A stretch of 6,885 nucleotides of DNA. It comes from Bacillota bacterium (GTDB lineage: Bacteria; Bacillota; Clostridia; Lachnospirales; Lachnospiraceae). The position numbers and the translations under genes were made by a program. Under the pieces are notes generated by a model. It worked only from the letters and a program-made list of their open reading frames with translations, did not search any database and was not told where the DNA came from. This document shows, in pieces, positions 1-6,308 of this stretch (positions are counted from its first letter, which is position 1; the number at the start of each line of letters is the position of its first letter). Where the stretch lies: assembly GCA_023441145.1 (NCBI GenBank), contig JAEZQN010000080.1, positions 1 through 6,885 of the forward strand, in the 5' to 3' direction.

Positions 1-2988
1 GAGGAAGTTGACACCATCCGTTCCTTTGATGTAGAGAGTCAGCGTTCCATTGAAAATGTGGAGCAGCTTAACATATATCCTGCTACTGAATTTATCTTTA
101 CTCCTCCTATGGTGGAAAAAGGAAAGAAGAAAATAGAGCAGGAATTTGAGCAATATTACAATAGTTTAAAAGCAGATAAACGATTAGATGAGGCCAGAAG
201 AATCAAAGAGATTATTGGTGAATTCTTAGAGCGTATCAGTGAATACAATGGTTCGGTTGCCATGGACAGCTTTGTCTCTTATTTCTATGAGAAGACTATG
301 TCGTTTTTCGACTATTTCACCAAGGAAAATACAATTTTCTTTGTGGATGAGCCTCTTAGAATGGATGAGAGGGCAGGGGCTGTAGAGACAGAGTTTCGTG
401 AAGGTATGGCAGGTAGAATTGAGTTAGGTTATATTCTTCCTAGTCAGGCAGATGCTATATACTCCTATAAGGAGCTTTGTGTGAAGCTAGCCCATCAGAA
501 GACAGTTCTTCTTAGCACCATGGAGTATAAGATTACCAATCTTTCTGTCCAGAAAAAATATGATTTAACCGTCAAGTCTGTGAGCCCTTATAATAAGAAT
601 TTTGATGTGTTAGTAAAGGATTTAAAGGCATGGAAAGAGCGAAAATATCGTATTATTCTAATCTCCAGTTCCAAGAGTCGTGCCAAGAGACTTAGCCAAG
701 ACTTATTAGACTTTGACTTAAATGCCTTCTACAGCGAAGACTATACTAGGCCAGTGAATCAGGGAGAGATATTTGTTGCCTCAGGCCCACTACACCGTGG
801 TTTTGAATATCCAATGATTAAGTTTGTGGTCATTTCGGAAAGTGATATTTTTGGTTCCAAAAAGTCTAAAAAGCTTAAGAAAAAGAACTATGAGGGCAAT
901 CGGGTTCATAGCTTTACCGACTTAAATGTAGGAGATTATGTGGTTCATGAGAATCACGGTCTAGGTATTTACCGAGGAATTGAGAAGATTGAGGTAGATG
1001 GTGTTATGAAGGACTACCTTAAGATAGAATATGCCGGTAGTGGAGTGCTGTATATTCTGGCTACTGGACTTGAGGTACTGCAAAAATATGCAGGGGCTGA
1101 TGCCAAAGCACCGAAACTCAATAAGCTTAACTCTCTCGAGTGGAAGAACACTAAGAAGAAGGTAAAAACAGCAGTAGAAGCAGTAGCTAAGGAGTTAGTG
1201 GAGCTATATGCTATCAGGCAGCAGAAGTCAGGCTATCAGTTCGGACCGGACACGGTATGGCAGAGAGAATTTGAAGAAATGTTCCCATATGAGGAGACTG
1301 GCGACCAGCTGCAAGCTATTGAAGATACCAAGAGAGATATGGAAAGCTCCAAGATTATGGATCGTTTGATTTGTGGTGATGTGGGCTATGGAAAGACGGA
1401 GATCGCCATTAGAGCTGCTTTCAAGGCAGTATCTGACGGCAAACAGGTGGTATTTTTAGTACCTACCACAATTTTGGCTCAACAGCACTACAATAATTTT
1501 GTACAACGAATGATGGACTTTCCAATTAGTATAGATATGCTGTCAAGATTTCGCACGCCTAAGCAGGTGAAGAAGGCGTTGGAACGCCTGAAGGAAGGCA
1601 CTCTTGATATTGTAATTGGCACTCATAGGGTGCTCTCAAAGGATGTAGAGTTTAAAAACCTAGGTCTACTTATTGTGGATGAGGAGCAACGATTTGGTGT
1701 GACTCATAAAGAAAAAGTTAAGCAGATGAAGAAGGATGTAGATGTGTTAACACTATCCGCTACACCAATTCCTAGAACGATGCATATGAGTCTCATTGGA
1801 ATTAGGGATATGAGTGTACTTGAGGAGCCTCCAGTGGACCGTATGCCAATTCAGACCTACGTACTAGAGCATAATGATGAGATAATTCGTGAGGCCATTC
1901 ATAGAGAGCTTGCAAGAGGTGGCCAGGTTTATTATGTATACAATCGTGTAAATACCATTGAGGATGTGGCAAATCACATTGCTGGGCTAGTTCCAGAAGC
2001 CAGCGTAGCCTTTGCTCATGGACAAATGAGTGAGAGAGAGTTAGAGCATATTATGTTTGGCTTTATTAATGGAGAAATTGATGTCCTTGTGTCTACTACC
2101 ATCATTGAGACTGGACTAGACATTTCTAACGTAAATACAATGATTATTGACGATGCAGACCGTTTAGGCTTATCCCAGCTCTATCAGTTAAGAGGGCGTG
2201 TAGGACGATCCAATCGAAGTAGCTATGCCTTTTTAATGTATCGAAGAGATAAAGTACTCCGAGAGGTGGCAGAGAAGCGTTTGCAGGCCATTAAGGAATT
2301 TACAGAGCTTGGCTCTGGCTTTAAGATTGCCATGAGAGATCTTGAAATACGAGGCGCAGGTAATCTTCTTGGCCAAAAACAGCATGGTCATATGGAGGCA
2401 GTTGGATACGATCTTTATTGTAAGATGTTAAATGAGGCAGTGAAGAATCTAAAGGGTGAGACTAGGGTAGAGGATATGTATGATACTACCGTGGATATTG
2501 ATATAGATGCCTATATCCCTGCTACTTATATTAAAAGTGAGTTTCAGAAGCTGGATATCTATAAACGAATTGCAGAGATTTCGAATGAAAATGAGTTCTT
2601 AGATATGCAAGAGGAGCTAGTAGACCGCTTTGGTGACATGCCAGCAGCAGTGAATAATCTACTTAATATTGCTTTTATTAAGGCACTTGCCAAGGAGACA
2701 TTTGTAACTAAGTTAGAATATAAAAACCGTAAGATAAAAATGGTGATGTATGAGCAGGCCCCTCTAGATGTAGTTCAGATACCAAGGATACTTGAGGAAT
2801 ATCAGGGGTCCCTTACCATGGAAAAAGGAAGTCATCCTACCTTTATCTATCATCTTGATAAAAAGAATAAGAAAAAGGAGAGAATTGAGCCACTTGCCTT
2901 ATTTGACTTAATAAAATCAATTCTTGAAAAAATTAGTTCTATTAAGCTTAAAGAGGCCGTTATGACAGGCAACTCACCTCAGAATTAG
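1..2988 (+). CDS. mfd: Transcription-repair coupling factor Mfd (5'-truncated by window)
   Basis: ATP-driven DNA translocase that removes RNA polymerase stalled at lesions and recruits UvrA for nucleotide excision repair. The frame is open from base 1 and its first codons (IRSFDVESQRSIE) already match Mfd, so the GTG at 58 is internal. About 995 residues are visible of a usual 1150-1180, so roughly the first 200 (D1a and most of the UvrA-binding D2) lie upstream. In fragment numbering: rest of the UvrB-homology module and D3 to about 285; a Lys-rich linker at 287-296; the CarD-like RNA-polymerase-interacting domain at 303-364 (GDYVVHENHGLGIYRG); the helicase-like motor with Walker A GYGKTE about 462-467, DEEQ 560-563, SATPIPRT 586-593, motif V near 697-710 and GRVGR about 731-735; the RecG-like translocation motif about 772-791 (DLEIRGAGNLLG); then the C-terminal TRCF domain D7. 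All motor motifs are intact, with no frameshift. Family assignment is very secure. Confidence 0.98.
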   Translation, partial: EEVDTIRSFDVESQRSIENVEQLNIYPATEFIFTPPMVEKGKKKIEQEFEQYYNSLKADKRLDEARRIKEIIGEFLERISEYNGSVAMDSFVSYFYEKTMSFFDYFTKENTIFFVDEPLRMDERAGAVETEFREGMAGRIELGYILPSQADAIYSYKELCVKLAHQKTVLLSTMEYKITNLSVQKKYDLTVKSVSPYNKNFDVLVKDLKAWKERKYRIILISSSKSRAKRLSQDLLDFDLNAFYSEDYTRPVNQGEIFVASGPLHRGFEYPMIKFVVISESDIFGSKKSKKLKKKNYEGNRVHSFTDLNVGDYVVHENHGLGIYRGIEKIEVDGVMKDYLKIEYAGSGVLYILATGLEVLQKYAGADAKAPKLNKLNSLEWKNTKKKVKTAVEAVAKELVELYAIRQQKSGYQFGPDTVWQREFEEMFPYEETGDQLQAIEDTKRDMESSKIMDRLICGDVGYGKTEIAIRAAFKAVSDGKQVVFLVPTTILAQQHYNNFVQRMMDFPISIDMLSRFRTPKQVKKALERLKEGTLDIVIGTHRVLSKDVEFKNLGLLIVDEEQRFGVTHKEKVKQMKKDVDVLTLSATPIPRTMHMSLIGIRDMSVLEEPPVDRMPIQTYVLEHNDEIIREAIHRELARGGQVYYVYNRVNTIEDVANHIAGLVPEASVAFAHGQMSERELEHIMFGFINGEIDVLVSTTIIETGLDISNVNTMIIDDADRLGLSQLYQLRGRVGRSNRSSYAFLMYRRDKVLREVAEKRLQAIKEFTELGSGFKIAMRDLEIRGAGNLLGQKQHGHMEAVGYDLYCKMLNEAVKNLKGETRVEDMYDTTVDIDIDAYIPATYIKSEFQKLDIYKRIAEISNENEFLDMQEELVDRFGDMPAAVNNLLNIAFIKALAKETFVTKLEYKNRKIKMVMYEQAPLDVVQIPRILEEYQGSLTMEKGSHPTFIYHLDKKNKKKERIEPLALFDLIKSILEKISSIKLKEAVMTGNSPQN

Positions 2989-2995
2989 GGTTGCC
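2968..2995 (+). other. Hairpin spanning the mfd stop codon
   Basis: GGCAAC (2968-2973) and GTTGCC (2990-2995) are perfect inverted repeats. A U-G and a C-G pair extend them to an 8-bp stem (2968-2975 with 2988-2995) around a 12-nt loop. The mfd stop TAG (2986-2988) lies at the loop/3'-arm edge. No T-run follows, so it is not a standard intrinsic terminator. It may protect the mRNA 3' end or attenuate readthrough, or it may be chance; its 3' arm also overlaps the -35 box of the next promoter. Confidence 0.4.
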
Positions 2996-3019
2996 ATCCT
3001 AAGTAGAATGCTTTATACT
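2991..3019 (+). promoter_or_regulatory. Sigma-A type promoter for the foldase lipoprotein gene
   Basis: A -35 box TTGCCA (2991-2996, 5 of 6 matches to TTGACA) and a -10 box TATACT (3014-3019, 5 of 6 to TATAAT) are separated by exactly 17 nt. Transcription would start near 3026, giving a leader of about 30 nt before the ATG at 3056. The leader holds the GGAGG ribosome site at 3046-3050. Box matches and spacing are seen directly; activity is inferred. The downstream gene could also receive readthrough from mfd. Confidence 0.6.
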
Positions 3020-3055
3020 CAGAGTAATGATATTGCGCAATGTATGGAGGATAAC

Positions 3056-4117
3056 ATGAAGAAAGAAGCATGGAAGAAATACATGATAGGTGGGGTAGTA
3101 GCGATAGCTTTTGTCGCTTCCATGACTGCATGTAATAGTGAAAAAGAGCCTTCTAGTAGTCCGACTGGTACGCCAATTGCTAGTAACCAAGCGAGTCCAG
3201 TGGCAACACAGTCAGAGGATGGTTTACAGCTGGATGCTGTGGTATTAACTGTGGGAAAGACAGAGGTTACCTATCGAGAGCTTTTGATTTATCAGCTTCA
3301 GATTAAGAATAAATATGAGCCTAGTTTAGGAGAGGATGTCTGGAATATCACCATTGAGGATGGAAAGACCTTTTCAGATATGGCAAAAGACGAACTCCTA
3401 AGTGAGGTTAGTAAGATAAAGGTAGTGGTACAAGAGGCAGCAAAGTTAGATATTACCTTAGAGGATAGTGAGAAGGAAGAAGTAGATACACAAGTAGTGG
3501 AGTATATGGAGAAAATCACTGAGGAAGACCAGAAGAAGTATGGGATTACTCAAGATATGGTGAGACATGTACTAGAAGATAATTATTTGGCGGAGAAGGT
3601 ATATACTGTTACTACCAATGAAGTGAATACGGAAATCAGCGACGAAGATGCAAAGCAGATCAAGCTAGAGATGCTTATGGTTATGACCAATGGAAAAGAT
3701 AAGAATGGTACTCAGATTGCTTTAGATGAGGCGCAAAAGAAGACAGCGAAAGAGCGCGCAGAATCTATGCGCCAGCAGGCATTAACTACAGAGGATTTTG
3801 CATCCTTTGCTAGCACTAACACAGATGCTTCTTATGTGGATTTCACCTTCGGAAGAGGGGACAACCCAGAGCTTGAGACAACAGCATTTTCTCTAAAAGT
3901 AGGAGAGATAAGTCCAGTCATTGAGACGTCAGAGGGATATGTGATTCTAAAATTAATTAGTGATTTTGATGAGGATGCTACGGCTCAGAAAAAGGAGCAA
4001 ATTATCGAGAAGCAAAGAGATGATATATTTGTAGCAAAATATAAAGTTTGGTCCAGTGAATATAAGATTACTCAAGATGCAAAGTTGTGGAGTATGATTA
4101 ATTTTACCGATCTTTAA
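3056..4117 (+). CDS. prsA: PrsA/SurA-like lipoprotein foldase (parvulin-type peptidylprolyl isomerase domain)
   Basis: Predicted membrane-anchored extracytoplasmic chaperone of 353 residues that would help secreted proteins fold. Residues 1-25 form a lipoprotein signal peptide: a KKEAWKK n-region, hydrophobic residues 11-22, and lipobox MTAC with the lipidated Cys at 26. A Ser/Thr/Pro-rich linker (about 30-58) follows. Next come a charged, helical SurA_N-like region (about 60-190, starting AVVLTVGKTEVTYREL) and a parvulin-like domain (about 200-302) ending in FSLKVGEISPVIETSEGYVILKL. The domain departs from active parvulins: Met206 stands where the first conserved His is expected (IKLEMLMV) and Val296 replaces the His of GYHIIK, so isomerase activity may be weak or absent. 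ATG 3056 was chosen because GGAGG lies 5 nt upstream and a signal peptide begins there; in-frame ATGs at 3008 and 3044 lack both. It has its own promoter and a strong terminator. The family is likely; the exact PrsA name is inference. Confidence 0.85.
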   Translation: MKKEAWKKYMIGGVVAIAFVASMTACNSEKEPSSSPTGTPIASNQASPVATQSEDGLQLDAVVLTVGKTEVTYRELLIYQLQIKNKYEPSLGEDVWNITIEDGKTFSDMAKDELLSEVSKIKVVVQEAAKLDITLEDSEKEEVDTQVVEYMEKITEEDQKKYGITQDMVRHVLEDNYLAEKVYTVTTNEVNTEISDEDAKQIKLEMLMVMTNGKDKNGTQIALDEAQKKTAKERAESMRQQALTTEDFASFASTNTDASYVDFTFGRGDNPELETTAFSLKVGEISPVIETSEGYVILKLISDFDEDATAQKKEQIIEKQRDDIFVAKYKVWSSEYKITQDAKLWSMINFTDL

Positions 4118-4130
4118 AAGAATTTAGTAT

Positions 4131-4197
4131 AAAGGGCTGTTACATGGTCGGGAAGAAAAAGAGTAATTCCAACCAAGGTAACAGCCTCCTTTTGTTG
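4131..4197 (+). terminator. Intrinsic terminator with a long hairpin, downstream of the foldase gene
   Basis: GGCTGTTAC (4135-4143) and GTAACAGCC (4178-4186) form a perfect 9-bp stem. Inside it, TGGT (4145-4148) pairs with ACCA (4172-4175), and GGAA (4151-4154) with TTCC (4167-4170), leaving a 12-nt A-rich apical loop. A T-rich tract (TCCTTTTGTTGT) follows at once, and AAAG precedes the stem. This fits a Rho-independent terminator 17 nt after the foldase stop codon. The T-tract is interrupted by C and G, so termination may be incomplete. The opposite strand lacks a comparable T-run. Confidence 0.8.
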
Positions 4198-4207
4198 TAT
4201 AGGCATT

Positions 4208-4255
4208 TCTACAAAAGTTTCTATGGGGCTATAAGATTTTAGTAAAATAAGGAGG
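4208..4255 (+). promoter_or_regulatory. Candidate weak promoter and ribosome site for natA
   Basis: Between the terminator and natA, TCTACA (4208-4213, 4 of 6 to TTGACA) and TATAAG (4230-4235, 5 of 6 to TATAAT) are 16 nt apart, which would start transcription near 4242. A strong ribosome site AAGGAGG (4249-4255) lies 6 nt before the ATG. A short inverted repeat, TTGTA (4195-4199) and TACAA (4210-4214), overlaps the -35 and could be an operator, but it is short enough to be chance. The ribosome site is clear; the promoter is tentative. Confidence 0.4.
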
Positions 4256-4261
4256 TTTCAT

Positions 4262-5038
4262 ATGATAGAGGTTTTAAGTCTTACCAAGATATATAAACTT
4301 TCTGCAAAACAGAAGAAAAAGTTAAAATTAAGGGACAGTAATAAAAAAGCTGTATCAGATGTTAGCTTTACTGCCAGAGAGGGAGAGATATATGGACTAC
4401 TTGGCCCAAATGGAGCTGGTAAAACTACTGCTTTACGTTGTCTTTCTACCCTTTTAAAGCCTACTAAAGGACAGATTCTTATAGATGGAGAAAATTTGTA
4501 TGAGAAAGAAGAAGTTCTACGAGGCAGGATGGCTTTTCTTACTAATGAAATCCAACTAGACCCCAATTTTACGCCGACATATTTATTTCATTTCTTTGGA
4601 AAACTCCACGGAATGAGTGAAGAGGAAATATCTCAAAGACAGCAGGAATTGTTTGGCTATTTTCAGATTACAGAGTTCCAGAATAAAAAGGTGGAGGAGT
4701 TGTCCACTGGAATGAAGCAGAAGGCAGCCATAGCGGTAAGTTTAGTACATGACCCTGATATTGTGATTTTTGATGAGCCAACCAATGGGCTAGATATTAT
4801 TACGGCAAGGAAGGTAACGGATTATCTTCTTAGATTAAGAGATCAAGGAAAACTTGTTATTATTTCTACCCATATTATGTCGGAAGCCCAGCGACTGTGT
4901 GATCGCATTGGAATTATTATAAATGGTCGTAAGGTTTTAGAAGGGACTCTATATGAGATTCTTGAGAAGGGGATGGCAGATAACTTAGAGGATGCATTTT
5001 TCAGTATTTACATAAAAGAAGTGGGGGAGGAGGTTTAG
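4262..5038 (+). CDS. natA: ABC transporter ATP-binding protein, NatA-like
   Basis: Cytoplasmic ATPase of an ABC-2 type exporter, 258 residues, which would power the permease encoded next door. Motifs seen: Walker A GPNGAGKT (48-55), signature LSTGMKQK (147-154), Walker B IVIFDEP (167-173) with catalytic Glu172, D-loop GLD (176-178) and H-loop His204 (STHIMSEA). The Q-loop position carries Asn95 (FLTNE) rather than the usual Gln; my recollection is that NatA-type ATPases often lack that Gln. A Lys-rich segment (16-30) interrupts the first strands before the Walker A. The start is fixed by AAGGAGG 6 nt upstream. It ends one nucleotide before natB, so the pair is almost certainly co-translated. 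The NatA/NatB names reflect the family (first known for Na+ extrusion in Bacillus); the actual substrate cannot be read from sequence, and drugs, peptides or lipids are possible. Confidence 0.9.
   Translation: MIEVLSLTKIYKLSAKQKKKLKLRDSNKKAVSDVSFTAREGEIYGLLGPNGAGKTTALRCLSTLLKPTKGQILIDGENLYEKEEVLRGRMAFLTNEIQLDPNFTPTYLFHFFGKLHGMSEEEISQRQQELFGYFQITEFQNKKVEELSTGMKQKAAIAVSLVHDPDIVIFDEPTNGLDIITARKVTDYLLRLRDQGKLVIISTHIMSEAQRLCDRIGIIINGRKVLEGTLYEILEKGMADNLEDAFFSIYIKEVGEEV
5023..5033 (+). promoter_or_regulatory. natB ribosome binding site inside the end of natA
   Basis: A purine run containing GGAGGAGG lies within the last natA codons, 6 nt before the natB ATG at 5040. The natA stop (5036-5038) falls between this site and the natB start. 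Ribosomes finishing natA are therefore placed to reinitiate on natB, which suggests translational coupling and matched amounts of the two subunits. Confidence 0.75.
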
Positions 5039-5039
5039 T

Positions 5040-6272
5040 ATGAATAGAAATAATTATATGCTAGTGGTACAAATCGTACGAAAGGAGCTGCGACGAGTTT
5101 TTTTGGATCGAAAGCTAGTGTTTGCTTTATTTATTTTACCTCTTCTTATCACCATTGGACTGTATAGTCTAATTGGAATCCTAGTAACAAACCAGATGAA
5201 TGAAACTAATCAGCAGCAAGAGGTCATATATTTGTATAACCTTCCACAGGAGCTTGAGGAGTTTGTGAACCAAATGGAGAATGTTAAGGTGAGTTTCATA
5301 GAGGGGGAACAGTTAGAGCAAAGTAAGTCAGATGTTAAAAAGGGAGATGTAGACCTCTTAGTAGCCTTTGAGAAGGATTTTACTGCCCTAGTTCAGAACT
5401 ATAGAGAGGGAGCAATGATTCCAGAGGTTAAGACTTATTATAACCCCTCTGAGAATACCTCTAATAAGGCCAGAGAAGCCTTTCTTACTCAGGTATTAGA
5501 GCCATATAAAAATCAAGTCTTAAACAGTCGCCTAGACGATATGAACCAACTTGTGGTCTTTGATATAGACCGAGAGGAGGGCTCCTCTCAGTTAGTAGAC
5601 ACCAAAAGAGCAACTGGTAAGTTATTAGGGACTATTATTCCCTATATGGTAGTAATTTTTCTTTTTGCAGGTGCTATGAGCCTTTGTATTGATTCCATTA
5701 CAGGAGAGAAGGAGAGAGGAACTCTAACCAGCCTGCTGATTAGCCCAATCTCTAGAGCTCAACTAGTTATGGGGAAACTCTTGTCCCTTTCTATCCTTTC
5801 CTGTCTATCAGCCATAACCTATGCCGTATCCATGCTAATCGCCCTACCATACACCTTAACCACCTTGGGATCAGACGGCTCTATTGGATTAAGTCTCGTA
5901 ATTGGTATAACACAGATTGTGGAGCTACTGTTACTAGTAGTTGCATTGGTTTTTCTATATGTGGCAATGATAAGTTTAGTGGCTGTATTTGCGAAGTCCA
6001 GCAAGGTGGCTTCTGGATATATATCACCACTGTATATGATTATCATGGTGGCAGGTATGATTACCATGTTTGAAGGGGATAAGGCCCCTGCCCTAGGAGA
6101 ATACGCAATTCCAGTGTATGGGACTGCCAAAGCCATTCAGAGCCTTTTAAGCAGTGAATTGACCTTGGCTGCATTTCTTGTTAATATGGGAGTAACGTTA
6201 GGCATTTCTCTACTATTAACTAAGTTGATAATAAAAGCCTTTAAAAGTGAAAAATTAATGTTAAATGCATAA
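5040..6272 (+). CDS. natB: ABC-2 type transporter permease, NatB-like
   Basis: Integral membrane subunit of the exporter, 410 residues, partner of the ATPase just upstream. The layout fits the NatB/ABC-2 permease family: a short basic N-terminus (KELRRVFLDRK), a first membrane helix at about 27-50, a large hydrophilic extracytoplasmic domain (about 51-195), then five further hydrophobic segments at about 195-217, 247-270, 288-317, 325-343 and 374-399. The conserved cytoplasmic ABC-2 loop follows the second helix (about 218-248), with DSITGEKERGTLTSLLISP and GKLL, and is thought to contact the ATPase. No frameshift or missing segment is seen. Because the gene pair is complete and tightly packed, a working two-gene exporter (probably two copies of each subunit) is likely. 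The substrate is unknown; sodium export is only the historical family label. Membrane spans are judged by eye. Confidence 0.9.
   Translation: MNRNNYMLVVQIVRKELRRVFLDRKLVFALFILPLLITIGLYSLIGILVTNQMNETNQQQEVIYLYNLPQELEEFVNQMENVKVSFIEGEQLEQSKSDVKKGDVDLLVAFEKDFTALVQNYREGAMIPEVKTYYNPSENTSNKAREAFLTQVLEPYKNQVLNSRLDDMNQLVVFDIDREEGSSQLVDTKRATGKLLGTIIPYMVVIFLFAGAMSLCIDSITGEKERGTLTSLLISPISRAQLVMGKLLSLSILSCLSAITYAVSMLIALPYTLTTLGSDGSIGLSLVIGITQIVELLLLVVALVFLYVAMISLVAVFAKSSKVASGYISPLYMIIMVAGMITMFEGDKAPALGEYAIPVYGTAKAIQSLLSSELTLAAFLVNMGVTLGISLLLTKLIIKAFKSEKLMLNA
5572..5589 (+). repeat. Perfect short palindrome within natB
   Basis: GAGAGGAG (5572-5579) and CTCCTCTC (5582-5589) are exact inverted repeats separated by only GG. 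In RNA this would give about 7 bp with a GGGC tetraloop. It encodes the REEGSS stretch at the end of the extracytoplasmic domain and contains an internal AGGAGG. No function is evident. Confidence 0.5.
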
Positions 6273-6295
6273 GAGATGTTAACACATTATAGTAT

Positions 6296-6301
6296 AAGGA
6301 G
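6296..6301 (+). promoter_or_regulatory. truA ribosome binding site that fixes a GTG start
   Basis: AAGGAG at 6296-6301 sits 7 nt before GTG 6309, an ideal distance. The next in-frame ATG (6324) is 22 nt away from it, too far for normal initiation. The 36-nt gap after natB contains TATAGT (6288-6293) but no credible -35 box 17 nt upstream, so no separate truA promoter is called. Confidence 0.7.
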
Positions 6302-6308
6302 AACATTT

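Noticed and set aside
58..60. GTG as the start of mfd
   Set aside because: The frame is open back to base 1 and the upstream codons encode conserved Mfd sequence (IRSFDVESQRSIE), so the gene begins before the window.
3008..3055. Upstream in-frame ATGs at 3008 and 3044 for the foldase gene
   Set aside because: Neither has a ribosome site, ATG 3008 would lie inside the predicted promoter, and both would put extra polar residues ahead of a clear lipoprotein signal peptide that starts at 3056.
2999..3519. Minus-strand open frames at 2999-3190 and 3298-3519
   Set aside because: They oppose the well-supported foldase gene, are short and low-complexity (Ser/Thr/Phe-rich), and resemble no family.
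4258..4566. Minus-strand open frame opposite natA
   Set aside because: It is an antisense shadow of the conserved ATPase Walker A region, with no recognisable domain.
5819..6136. Minus-strand open frame opposite natB
   Set aside because: It mirrors membrane-helix codons of natB and shows no protein family signal.
6277..6284. Palindrome TGTTAACA between natB and truA as an operator
   Set aside because: Eight bases is too short to support a binding-site call in AT-rich DNA.
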